A stretch of 49,057 nt of DNA from Streptomyces sp. NRRL F-5123 (lineage in GTDB: Bacteria; Actinomycetota; Actinomycetes; Streptomycetales; Streptomycetaceae). The stretch is taken from NCBI RefSeq assembly GCF_000721495.1, contig NZ_JOHY01000084.1:1-49057 (forward strand), written 5' to 3'. Both the position numbers and the translations under genes were made by a program. Under the pieces are notes generated by a model. The model had not been told where the DNA came from. It was given only the letters and a program-made list of their open reading frames with translations, and did no database searches. Below, piece by piece: positions 13,734 through 21,802 of the stretch (position 1 is the stretch's first letter; each line of letters starts with the position of its first letter).

Positions 13734-14786
13734 ATGGACTCTCCGAACATCCGCATCCTTTCCGTGGGGACCGCGCTGCCGGGAGCACCGATCGGCAACG
13801 CGCGGCTGGCCCGCCTGTTCAAGATGGACAAGGTGTGGGAGCAGTGGGTGGACGTGTTCATCGGAACGCGCACCCGCCACCTGGCCCGCGATCTCGACAC
13901 CGGGGAGCGGTCCGTGTCGCTCACCGACCTCGCGACGACCGCCGCGAGCCGCGCCCTGGCCGGCGCGGACGTCGCACCGGAGGACGTCGACCTGATCGTC
14001 ATGGGCACCGCCACACCGGACATGCTGATGCCCGCGACGGTCAACATGGTCGCCGAGCGGCTGGGCGTGAACGACGTCCGCACCTTCCAGCTCCAGTCGG
14101 GCTGCTCGGGCGCCGTCCAGGCGCTCGACGTGGCGCACCACTTCCTGCGCACCGGCGCCTACCGCACGGCCCTGGTCATCGGCGGCGACAGCACCGCGAA
14201 GCACTTCGACATCGGCATGGACGTCGCCTCGATGCCCCCCGCGCAGCTGGTCAACCTCCTGCTGTTCGGGGACGGCGCCGGGGCCGTGGTGCTGGACACC
14301 GCCCCCGAGGCCGGCGGGCAGGGCCCGGGGCGCCGGGGCCAGGCCGTCCTGGAGCGGGTGTTCACCCGGCTCACCGGCCTGGGACGCGAGCCGGGCCAGA
14401 CGTTGGAGTGGTACGGCCTGGCCGAACGCGACAGCGACGTACCGCCCGCGGGCGAGAACTACAAGGCGATCGAGAACGCGGTGCCCGCCATGTCCGTCGA
14501 GATCCTCCGGGAGCTGCTGGACGACCTCGGGTGGAAGGACACCGACTTCGACTACATCCTGCCGCCGCAGCTGTCGGGACGCATGACGCCGAAGATCCTG
14601 GAGGGTCTCGAGGTCGCCGCGGAGGAGGTCTCCTGCGTCACCGAGACGGGGAACACCGGGAACGCCCTTCCGTTCCTCCAGCTCGAACGGGCCCTGGCGG
14701 AGATGAGTCCGGGCGACCGTGCCCTGGGCATCGCGGTGGAGTCCAGCAAGTGGATCAAGGCCGGTTTCGCATTCGAGAAGATCTGA
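13734..14786 (+). CDS. KAS III-like (FabH-family) condensing enzyme of tetronate formation
   Basis: 350 residues with the thiolase fold of 3-oxoacyl-ACP synthase III. The acyl-enzyme cysteine is C124 in QSGCSGA, and the asparagine region reads TGNTGNA near residue 308. The usual HQAN histidine motif is replaced by PPQLS (nt ~14,563-14,577), so the Cys-His-Asn triad is incomplete. In the agglomerin, RK-682 and tetronomycin pathways a KAS III-like protein joins the beta-ketoacyl chain to glyceryl-ACP. That reaction needs no malonyl decarboxylation, which may explain loss of the histidine (inference). The start at 13,734 was chosen because homology begins there; no strong ribosome site precedes it. 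The next gene follows 12 nt downstream. Confidence 0.88.
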   Translation: MDSPNIRILSVGTALPGAPIGNARLARLFKMDKVWEQWVDVFIGTRTRHLARDLDTGERSVSLTDLATTAASRALAGADVAPEDVDLIVMGTATPDMLMPATVNMVAERLGVNDVRTFQLQSGCSGAVQALDVAHHFLRTGAYRTALVIGGDSTAKHFDIGMDVASMPPAQLVNLLLFGDGAGAVVLDTAPEAGGQGPGRRGQAVLERVFTRLTGLGREPGQTLEWYGLAERDSDVPPAGENYKAIENAVPAMSVEILRELLDDLGWKDTDFDYILPPQLSGRMTPKILEGLEVAAEEVSCVTETGNTGNALPFLQLERALAEMSPGDRALGIAVESSKWIKAGFAFEKI

Positions 14787-14798
14787 GGTGGAGCAGCG

Positions 14799-16277
14799 GT
14801 GAGCGAGGAGATCGTCGTCGTGGGCGCGGGCCCTGCGGGCCTGATGCTGGCCTGCGAACTCGGGCTGCGCGGTGTGCCGTGCACCGTGCTGGAGCGCAGC
14901 CCCCACCCCACGGGGGAGGCGCCGGGCCTGGCCGTCAACGCGGGCGTGGTCGAACTGCTCGCGCAGCGCGGCATCATGGACGCGCTGCGGCCGTACGGCA
15001 TCGAGTCGCGCAACGCGCACTTCGCGCAGCTGTGGCTCGACCCGTCGCGGCTGCCGGGGCACCACCCGTACACGTTCGCCGTGGCGCAGTCACGGCTGCA
15101 GAGCGTCCTGGAGGAGCGCGCCGCCGACCTGGGGGTGAAGATCCTGCGCGGCCACACCGTGGTGGGCCTGCGTCAGGACACGGCCGGGGTGACGGTGACG
15201 GCGCGGACGGCCGCGGGCGAGTCGGAGATCCGCTGCGGCTACCTCGTCGGCTGCGACGGGCGGCGCAGCCGGGTGCGGGAGCTGGCCGGCATCGGCTTTC
15301 CCGGTTCGGACTTCCCCTTCCACGGCATCGTCGGCGACGTGACCGCCGCCGGCGCCGCCGAGGTGCTCGACCTCACGGGCGCCACCGAGTACCCGGGCGG
15401 GCTGCTGACGGTCCGCCGGCTCGGCCCGGACCATGTGCGGGTGATGACCGCCGAGTTCGACGTGCTGCCCGAGGACGCCGCGGCGCCGGTGACCGCCGAG
15501 GAGCTGCGCGCCTCCCTGCGGCGGCTGGCCGGTGTCGAGGCGCCGGGGCTGGAGGCGCGCTGGCTGTCGCGCTGGGACGTGGCCACCAGGCTCGCGGACC
15601 GCTTCCGCGACGGCCGCGTCTTCCTCGCCGGCGAGTCGGCGCACACGTTCTTCCCGCTGGGCGGCAAGTCCATGAGCACGGCCGTGGAGGACGCGGTCGA
15701 CCTGGGCTGGAAGCTCGCCGCAGCCGCCGCGGGACGCGCGCCCGCCGGACTGCTGGACACCTACGAGGAGGAGCGGCGGCCGGTCGCCGACCGTGCGTGC
15801 CGCACGACGGCGGCGCAGGCCGCGCTGCTGCACCCGCTGCCGGCCATGGCACCGCTGCGCGACGTGTTCAGGGAGCTGATCCGGTTCGACGACGTGAACG
15901 CCTACCTGGTGCGGATGGCGGCCGACCTGGACACCGCCTACTCCTTCGGACCCGAGGGCGACGCCCACCCCCTGACGGGCCGGCGGCTGGCGGACGTGCC
16001 GCTGCGCACCGCGGACGGCGAGACGTCGGTGGCACGCCTGCTGCACTCCGGCCGCGGCCTCGTGCTGGACCTCGCGGGCGCGGCGGCGGGAGCCAGGTCG
16101 TGGGCCGACGGCCGGCCCGGCCAGGTCGACGTGGTGGCGGCCGAGCCCGTCCCGGGGATCGACGCGGCCCTGCTGGTGGTGCGGCCCGACGGCCGTGTCG
16201 CCTGGGCCGGGGACGGCACCGACCCGGCGGGTGCGCTCGCCGCCCTGACCCGCTGGTTCGGGCCGGCGACCGCCTGA
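14799..16277 (+). CDS. FAD-dependent aromatic-hydroxylase-type monooxygenase
   Basis: 492 residues, GTG start behind GAGGTGGAG, 12 nt after the KAS III-like gene and so co-transcribed. The Rossmann FAD motif GAGPAG is at residues 9-14, the NAD(P)H/FAD 'DG' motif GCDGRRSRVR near residue 150, and the 'GD' motif reads GESAHTFFPLGGKSMST instead of the usual GDAAHxxxPxGGQGxN. The C-terminal thioredoxin-like extension of class A phenol-hydroxylase relatives seems present. Role in the cluster is inferred: hydroxylation, epoxidation or Baeyer-Villiger tailoring of the polyketide. The substituted GD motif makes relatives worth checking before assuming ordinary hydroxylase chemistry. Confidence 0.9.
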   Translation: MSEEIVVVGAGPAGLMLACELGLRGVPCTVLERSPHPTGEAPGLAVNAGVVELLAQRGIMDALRPYGIESRNAHFAQLWLDPSRLPGHHPYTFAVAQSRLQSVLEERAADLGVKILRGHTVVGLRQDTAGVTVTARTAAGESEIRCGYLVGCDGRRSRVRELAGIGFPGSDFPFHGIVGDVTAAGAAEVLDLTGATEYPGGLLTVRRLGPDHVRVMTAEFDVLPEDAAAPVTAEELRASLRRLAGVEAPGLEARWLSRWDVATRLADRFRDGRVFLAGESAHTFFPLGGKSMSTAVEDAVDLGWKLAAAAAGRAPAGLLDTYEEERRPVADRACRTTAAQAALLHPLPAMAPLRDVFRELIRFDDVNAYLVRMAADLDTAYSFGPEGDAHPLTGRRLADVPLRTADGETSVARLLHSGRGLVLDLAGAAAGARSWADGRPGQVDVVAAEPVPGIDAALLVVRPDGRVAWAGDGTDPAGALAALTRWFGPATA

Positions 16278-16294
16278 GCGGCCACCGGCCCGAA
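16257..16294. terminator. Bidirectional terminator between the convergent monooxygenase and MFS genes
   Basis: TTCGGGCCGG and CCGGCCCGAA form a perfect 10-bp stem. The loop can itself pair (CCGC/GCGG) and contains the monooxygenase stop codon. The MFS gene ends at 16,311 on the other strand. Confidence 0.6.
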
Positions 16295-16310
16295 ACGTTA
16301 CGGCAGGACG

Positions 16311-17831
16311 TCAGCTCTCGACGGCCTCCGCCTCCGCGTCGGCCGGGGCGGAGGCCGTCTTCGCGTCGTCGGCCGGGCGGACCTGGCGGGTGATCAGCAC
16401 GAGCAGCAGGATCACCGCGAGGAAGACGGTGGCGACGGTGTAGGCGGCGGACACCCCGTGGGCGAGGACGTACTCGGGCAGCCGCGCCGGGGTCATGTCG
16501 TGCGGCGGGTCCGACAGCGCGTCCCGGGTGGCGGAGCCGAACACCGTGACCAGGACGGCCAGGCCCACCGAGCCGCCCATCTGCTGCATCACGACCATCA
16601 TGCTGGAGGCCGCGCCGGTGTCGCGCGCGGGCACCCCGGAGACGACGGCGACGCTCAGAGGCACGAACAGTGCGCCCACACCGAGCCCGAACATGATCAT
16701 CGGGCCGAGGACGGCGCCCGCGTACGAGCTGGTGTCGGAGATCCGGGTCAGCCAGGTCATGCCGGCGGTGGTGAGCAGGGCGCCGGCCAGCATCAGCGGC
16801 TTCGGGCCGATCGTCTTGAGCAGCTTGGAGGCGCGCGAGGCGGACACCAGGATGCCGGCGGTCATCGGCAGGAAGGCGAAACCGGCCTGCAGCGCGCTGA
16901 ATCCGAGGTCCTTCTGCACGAACTGGGTGGTGAAGAAGAACATGCCGAGCATGCTGCCGGTCAGCAGCAGGATGAGCAGGTACGAGCGGGCCCTGGGCAG
17001 GTCGGCCAGCAGCCGCAGCGGGACGACCGGCTGCGCCACCCGGTTCTCCACCACGACGAACAGCGCCAGCGCGGCGGCGGCCACGGCGAACGCGACGATC
17101 GTCTGGCCGTCGCTCCACCCGTCGGACGCGGCCCTGATGAACGCGTACACCAGTGCGCCCAGTCCGACGGTCGAGGTGACCGCGCCGGCGATGTCGAAAC
17201 GGCCCGGGTTGCGCGGCGGGCTGGTGAGCACCATCGGAGCCAGGACGAGGACGGCGACACCGAACGGCACGTTGATGAACATCACCCACCGCCACGACAG
17301 CCAGGTGGTCAGCATGCCGCCGACGATCAGGCCGATCGAGCCGCCGACCCCCGACACCGCCGCCCACGCGGCCAGCGCCTTGGTGCGCGGCGTGCCCTCG
17401 GGGAAGTTGCTGGCGATCAGCGCCAGCGCGTTGGGCGAGGCGCACGCGGCTCCGACGCCCTGCGCGGCGCGGCAGACCACGAGCATCCACGACTCGGTGG
17501 CCAGGCCGCCGAGCAGCGAGGCGACGCTGAACAGCGCGATCCCGCCGACCAGCACCTGGCGCCGCCCGAGGATGTCACCGGCCCGGCCGCCGAGCAGCAG
17601 CAGGCCGCCGTACGCCAGCGTGTACGCGTTGAGCACCCACGCCAGGTTCGTCGGGGAGAAGCTGAGCGAGCCCTGGATCTTCGGCAGCGCGACGTTCACG
17701 ATCGTCGCGTCGAGCACGAGCATCAACTGGCAGGCGACGATGACCGTGAGGACCAGGCCGAGCCGTTTGCCGCTCGTCGCCGCATCGGCCGGCCCGGTCC
17801 CCCCCGAGCGTGTTGCCGATTCCACTGACAT
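16311..17831 (-). CDS. DHA2-type major facilitator efflux pump
   Basis: 506 residues, ATG start 5 nt after GGGAGG. A polar N-terminal tail (about 22 residues) is followed by repeated hydrophobic segments, consistent with the 14-helix drug/H+ antiporter group. The family loop with GGRAGDILGRRQ lies after helix 2, and LVLDATIVNVALP is the DHA2 helix-1 signature (related to EmrB/QacA-like pumps). A polar tail of about 25 residues closes the protein. It is divergent from the TetR gene with shared operator-like dyads between them, a classic repressor/pump pair. Export of, or resistance to, the cluster product is the likely role. Confidence 0.95.
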   Translation of the reverse strand: MSVESATRSGGTGPADAATSGKRLGLVLTVIVACQLMLVLDATIVNVALPKIQGSLSFSPTNLAWVLNAYTLAYGGLLLLGGRAGDILGRRQVLVGGIALFSVASLLGGLATESWMLVVCRAAQGVGAACASPNALALIASNFPEGTPRTKALAAWAAVSGVGGSIGLIVGGMLTTWLSWRWVMFINVPFGVAVLVLAPMVLTSPPRNPGRFDIAGAVTSTVGLGALVYAFIRAASDGWSDGQTIVAFAVAAAALALFVVVENRVAQPVVPLRLLADLPRARSYLLILLLTGSMLGMFFFTTQFVQKDLGFSALQAGFAFLPMTAGILVSASRASKLLKTIGPKPLMLAGALLTTAGMTWLTRISDTSSYAGAVLGPMIMFGLGVGALFVPLSVAVVSGVPARDTGAASSMMVVMQQMGGSVGLAVLVTVFGSATRDALSDPPHDMTPARLPEYVLAHGVSAAYTVATVFLAVILLLVLITRQVRPADDAKTASAPADAEAEAVES

Positions 17832-17860
17832 GGATGCCTCCCAGCACCGTGACGACCTGA

Positions 17861-17932
17861 GGAACCAAAACGTTTCCTATTTTCGCAGCAGGCTAACATG
17901 GCGTCAGCTCGATTGGAAACCGAGTCGTTTCT
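17861..17932. promoter_or_regulatory. Two operator-like dyads in the MFS/TetR divergent promoter
   Basis: Site 1 (17,861-17,877) reads GGAACCAAAACGTTTCC. Site 2 (17,916-17,931) reads GAAACCGAGTCGTTTC. Both have GAAAC-like left halves and GTTTC right halves, in an unusually AT-rich patch between the MFS start (17,831) and the TetR start (18,011). Likely the binding sites for the adjacent TetR regulator (inference). Confidence 0.55.
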
Positions 17933-18010
17933 TATTCCGGGGGTTATGCTGAAGAGGTCGACGGCCTGCCGACCTGCTCGGCGGGCCACGCCGGAACGCG
18001 GGAGACGACA

Positions 18011-18652
18011 TTGGCGACACCGACCCGGGCCCAGCCGCCCGTCGCGCCGAGCGGCGCCCTGACGCCGTCGCCCGCGGCCGTCGTCTCGCGCCGCCGCGGC
18101 GAGGCGCTGCGGCACGCGATCTTCGACGCCGTCTTCGAGCAGCTGGAGGCGGTCGGCTACGCGAACCTGACGATGGAGCGCATCGCGGGCGCGGCCCACA
18201 CCAGCAAGGCCGTCCTGTACCGCCGCTGGACGTCGAAGGAGGAGCTTGTCGCCGACGCCCTCAAGGCGATGCTCCCGCAGCCGGACGAGGTGGCCCTGAC
18301 CGGCGACCTGCGCTCCGACCTGCTCGCCCTCATGCGGTGCGTCCAGGTGTCGTTCACGGCCACGCGCGGCACCGCCTTCCAGATCGTCTCGGCCGAGGCC
18401 GGCTGCGAGAACGGCAATGTGCGCCGCGCCGCGATCGAGCGGGTGGTCGAGCCGTGCACCCGCCGGATCCTCGACGTGCTGCGGCGCGGCGCCGAGCGCG
18501 GCGAGGTCGGCCCGCAGGCCGCCACCGAGCTGGTGGCCGGTGTCGGCCCGGCCCTGCTGGTGCAGTACCCGCTCGTGCACAGCGCCCCCGCGCCCGACGC
18601 GTACCTGGTCTCCGTCGTCGACCGGGTGCTGCTCCCGCTGACCGCGCCCTGA
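18011..18652 (+). CDS. TetR-family transcriptional repressor
   Basis: 213 residues with a TTG start behind GGGAGA. The N-terminal helix-turn-helix reads AIFDAVFEQLEAVGYANLTMERIAGAAHTSK split over helices at residues ~35-75, ending in the typical LYRRWTSKEELVADAL. The C-terminal half is the variable ligand-binding domain. A basic 30-residue tail rich in Ala/Pro/Arg precedes the HTH, so an internal start is possible. Divergent from the efflux pump, which it probably represses until the polyketide or a precursor binds. Confidence 0.92.
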   Translation: MATPTRAQPPVAPSGALTPSPAAVVSRRRGEALRHAIFDAVFEQLEAVGYANLTMERIAGAAHTSKAVLYRRWTSKEELVADALKAMLPQPDEVALTGDLRSDLLALMRCVQVSFTATRGTAFQIVSAEAGCENGNVRRAAIERVVEPCTRRILDVLRRGAERGEVGPQAATELVAGVGPALLVQYPLVHSAPAPDAYLVSVVDRVLLPLTAP

Positions 18653-18737
18653 CACCGGCCCCGGCCCTAGACGTGGATTAGGCGTGCTTTAAGGCGGCGG
18701 GCGACCGTGAGCGGAGCCGGTCAACCAAGGAGGCGCC

Positions 18738-19844
18738 GTGTCGGCACGCGATCTCTACACCACGCCTGTCGCATCCACGACCTGGGAGGTGCCCGCGTCG
18801 GGCGCGGCCAGGTTCTCGTGGGATTACGACGACGGGCGTGAACGCCTGCTGTCCCTGTACCAGAAGGGCAAGGACAAGCAGTGGGACTCCATGAAGCGCA
18901 TCGCGTGGGAGACCGAGGTCGACCCGTACGACGCGCTCGGCGTCCCCGACCGCTCGATCGCCATCTTCGGCACGCCGCACTGGGAGCGGATGAACGAGCG
19001 CGAGCGCGCCGACGTCCGCCGCCACGTCGCCTCGTGGCAGTTCTCGCAGTTCCTGCACGGCGAGCAGGGCGCGGTGATCTGCGCCTCCCGGCTCGTGGAG
19101 TCCGTCCCCGACCTCGACGCCAAGTTTTACGGCGCCACGCAGGTGATGGACGAGGCGCGGCACGTCGAGATCTACTCCAAGTTCCTGCGCGAGAAGCTCG
19201 AACTGATCTATCCGATCAACGACAAGCTGGGCCGGCTGCTGAGCGACACCCTCAGCGACCCCCAGTGGGACATGCCGTACCTGGGCATGCAGGTGATGAT
19301 CGAGGGCCTCGCGCTGGCCGCCTTCGGGCTGATCCGCGACATGACCACCAAGCCGCTGCCGAAGCAGATCCTGGCGTACGTGATGCAGGACGAGGCGCGG
19401 CACGTCGCGTTCGGCCGGCTCGCGCTGCGCGAGCACTACCGGCACATCTCGGACGCCGAGCGGCGCGAGCGCGAGGACTTCGTCATCGAGGGCTGCTACC
19501 TGATGCAGGACCGGCTTCGCGGCACCGAGGTGTGGGAGAACTTCGGCATCTCGGAGAAGGAGTCGAAGGCGCTGCTGGACAACTCCGAGGCGCACAAGAT
19601 GTTCCGCGGCCTGCTCTTCAGCCGCCTGGTGCCGTGCGTGCGCGACATCGGCCTGTGGAGCGAGCGGGTGCAGGGCGTCTTCGCCGACCTCGGCGTGCTG
19701 GACCTCGCCCGCCAGGACCTGGAGGTGCTCATGCGGCAGGACGAGGAGGTCGCCGAGAAACTGGAGACGGAGGCGGCACGCGCGGAGGAGCAGGCCCGCA
19801 AGGAGGAGGTCGACGCCGTCATCGCCGAGGCCGCCGCCGAGTGA
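18738..19844 (+). CDS. Ferritin-like di-iron oxygenase/oxidase
   Basis: 368 residues, GTG start behind AAGGAGG. The metal-binding pattern of a carboxylate-bridged di-iron four-helix bundle is visible twice: E109, then E139 and H142 in DEARH; then E189, E219 and H222 in QDEARH. This is the ligand set of the ribonucleotide-reductase R2/ferritin-like superfamily, whose members hydroxylate, desaturate or N-oxygenate. The C-terminal ~40 residues are a charged Glu/Ala-rich coil. It lies between the TetR gene and the tetronate acyltransferase on the same strand, so it is probably a tailoring oxidase. Substrate unknown; AurF-like, R2lox-like or another subfamily cannot be decided by eye. Confidence 0.85.
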   Translation: MSARDLYTTPVASTTWEVPASGAARFSWDYDDGRERLLSLYQKGKDKQWDSMKRIAWETEVDPYDALGVPDRSIAIFGTPHWERMNERERADVRRHVASWQFSQFLHGEQGAVICASRLVESVPDLDAKFYGATQVMDEARHVEIYSKFLREKLELIYPINDKLGRLLSDTLSDPQWDMPYLGMQVMIEGLALAAFGLIRDMTTKPLPKQILAYVMQDEARHVAFGRLALREHYRHISDAERREREDFVIEGCYLMQDRLRGTEVWENFGISEKESKALLDNSEAHKMFRGLLFSRLVPCVRDIGLWSERVQGVFADLGVLDLARQDLEVLMRQDEEVAEKLETEAARAEEQARKEEVDAVIAEAAAE

Positions 19845-19890
19845 CGGAAGGCGCCGCACGCTAGTGCTGTGACCGGGAGGGTTCACCGGC

Positions 19891-20670
19891 TTGCGACGCC
19901 CGGCACGGCACCTCGCTGCGTTGCCGCATCGACCGAGTAGGCCCACTACGAGGCCGAGCGTGCTGCGGCACCGCGAGGAGGCACGCGCAGACGGCCGGCG
20001 CCACTCGGTCGTCACGTACGTGCTCCACACCTCCGGGCGGGTGCTGGCCCGCCACCCGGAGGCCAACGCCGCGATCCGCGAACGCTGGTTCGGCTGGGGG
20101 CGTCCCGCGGTGGCGCGCTACGCCTCCGTCAACGGCAAGCTGGCGCTGGACAAGACGCTCGGCGGCCGGCGCGTGGCCCTGTCCGCGGTGCTGCGGGACC
20201 TGGACACCGCGACGCTGGAGGAGATCCAGGGCGCGGTCGACCGCTACCGCGACATCGACCCGGACACTGCGCCGGAGTTCACCGGCGCCCGCCGGCTCGA
20301 CGCCCGCCGCTACCCGCGGGGCCTGGCGCGCTACCGGAAGATCGCCCGGCCGCTGGAGCGGCGGGCCGCTCTCATGGGCACCTTCGCGGTCAGCTCGCTC
20401 GGGCACCGCGCGGTGGACGGCTTCCACTCGGTGGGCGGCACCACGATCACCCTCGGGGTGGGGCGGGTGACCGACCGGGCCGTCGTGCGCGACGGCGCGT
20501 TCGCGGTCGCGCCGGTGATGCGGCTCAACCTGACGTTCGACCACCGGGTGATCGACGGGGCCGAGGCGGCGGACGTCCTGAGCGAGATCAAGGACGCGCT
20601 GGAGGGCTTCACCGTGCGGCCCCCGGCCCCGGCGGCCGTCGCCGAGGCGGCGGGGGAGGGGCGGTCGTGA
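19891..20670 (+). CDS. 2-oxoacid-dehydrogenase-type acyltransferase (tetronate O-acetylation)
   Basis: 259 residues, TTG start with GGGAGGG 9 nt upstream; the previous in-frame codon block is closed by TGA at 19,870. The sequence matches the catalytic domain of dihydrolipoyl acyltransferases: the catalytic motif DHRVIDGAEAA (HxxxDG) is near residue 215 and a GTFAVSSLG strand lies upstream. No lipoyl or E1-binding domain is present. In agglomerin and tetronomycin pathways such an orphan acyltransferase acetylates the hydroxymethyl of the tetronate. The stop overlaps the start of the hydrolase gene by 4 nt, matching the paired acetylation/elimination steps. The first ~35 residues are Arg/Pro-rich and may not be translated. 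Confidence 0.88.
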   Translation: MRRPARHLAALPHRPSRPTTRPSVLRHREEARADGRRHSVVTYVLHTSGRVLARHPEANAAIRERWFGWGRPAVARYASVNGKLALDKTLGGRRVALSAVLRDLDTATLEEIQGAVDRYRDIDPDTAPEFTGARRLDARRYPRGLARYRKIARPLERRAALMGTFAVSSLGHRAVDGFHSVGGTTITLGVGRVTDRAVVRDGAFAVAPVMRLNLTFDHRVIDGAEAADVLSEIKDALEGFTVRPPAPAAVAEAAGEGRS

Positions 20671-21734
20671 ACGACATCGCCGAGCTCAAGCAGTACGTGG
20701 GCGTCCACGCCAAGGCGCAGGGCATCCCGCACTACCGGCAACTGCTCGACCGCATCCGCGACGACGGCGAGGGACCGGGTTCCTGGGTCGCCGAGTGGAG
20801 CGCCGCGGCCCGCGAACTGGAGTCGCAGGGCAAGCTGCTGGAGGCGTGCCGCCACTACAACATGGCCCGCTTCCCCTTCGTGGACGGAGAAGCTCGCCGG
20901 CAGGCCATGGAGGGCTGCGTGCGGGCGTTCGACCGGTGGCGCCGGGAGAACTCCGACATCCAGCGGCTGGAGGTCGACATGCCCGGCGGGCGCGTCGCGT
21001 GCTGGACGTCCAACCTGGTGCCCGGCGAGCGCCGGCCGCTGCTGCTCATCATGGGCGGGATCATCAGCGTCAAGGAGCAGTGGGCGCCCATGCTCATGCG
21101 GGCCCGGTCGCTCGGCATGGCCGGCCTGGTCACCGAGATGCCCGGAGTGGGCGAGAACACCCTGCGCTACGGCGCCGACAGCTGGCTGATGATCTCCAGA
21201 ATCCTGGACGCGGTGCGCGACCTCGGCGCCGACGCCACCCGCGTGCACGCGATGGCGCTGAGCTTCAGCGGGCACCTGGCGCTGCGCTGCGCCGTGGACG
21301 ACCCGCGGATCCGGGGCGTAGTCGTCGCCGGGGCGCCCGTCGGGCCGTTCTTCACCGATCCGCAGTGGCAGCAGGCGCTGCCCCGGGTGACCGTCGACAC
21401 GATGGCCCACCTGATGGACGAGAAGCCGGGGGACGTGCCCGACCGGGTGCGTGACTGGGCGCTGACCGGCAGCCAGCTGCGGGCGCTGCAGATCCCCGTG
21501 CACGGCCTGGTGAGCCTGCGCGACGAGATCATCCCCGCCGGTGACGTGCGGATGCTGCGCGAGAACGTGCGCCGGCTGCACCTGCACACGTACGACGACG
21601 TGCACGGCTCGCCCCGGCACGTCGCCGAGAGCGGGCTGCGGCTGGTGCTCGCCGTCCTGCGGACGACCGGCGCGAGCCTGCGGCGGCGCGCGTCGCTGCG
21701 GTGGCGCATCGCGCGGCTGCGGTCCGGCCGCTGA
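20667..21734 (+). CDS. Alpha/beta hydrolase, probable acetate-eliminating enzyme of tetronate maturation
   Basis: 355 residues, GTG start overlapping the acyltransferase stop (GTGA), so translationally coupled. A helical N-terminal domain (residues 1-120) precedes an alpha/beta-hydrolase core starting with the PLLLIMGGI strand. The nucleophile elbow is degenerate: ALSFSG, serine near residue 199, rather than GxSxG. This is the FrsA-like architecture of the hydrolases paired with the tetronate acyltransferases (Agg5/Tmn8 type), which expel acetate to make an exocyclic methylene. A basic tail (RRRASLRWRIARLRSGR) ends the protein. Function is inferred from domain and coupling. Confidence 0.87.
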   Translation: MNDIAELKQYVGVHAKAQGIPHYRQLLDRIRDDGEGPGSWVAEWSAAARELESQGKLLEACRHYNMARFPFVDGEARRQAMEGCVRAFDRWRRENSDIQRLEVDMPGGRVACWTSNLVPGERRPLLLIMGGIISVKEQWAPMLMRARSLGMAGLVTEMPGVGENTLRYGADSWLMISRILDAVRDLGADATRVHAMALSFSGHLALRCAVDDPRIRGVVVAGAPVGPFFTDPQWQQALPRVTVDTMAHLMDEKPGDVPDRVRDWALTGSQLRALQIPVHGLVSLRDEIIPAGDVRMLRENVRRLHLHTYDDVHGSPRHVAESGLRLVLAVLRTTGASLRRRASLRWRIARLRSGR

Positions 21735-21744
21735 CGCACCGTGT

Positions 21745-21797
21745 GCCGCGGGCCGGCCGCCGAGGGGCTTCTTCGCTCCCGGCGGCCGGCCCGCGGC
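21745..21797. terminator. Bidirectional terminator between hydrolase and M28 peptidase
   Basis: An 18-bp perfect inverted repeat (21,745-21,762 with 21,780-21,797) around a 17-nt loop, between two convergent genes that end at 21,734 and 21,803. Confidence 0.75.
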
Positions 21798-21802
21798 GCG
21801 TG

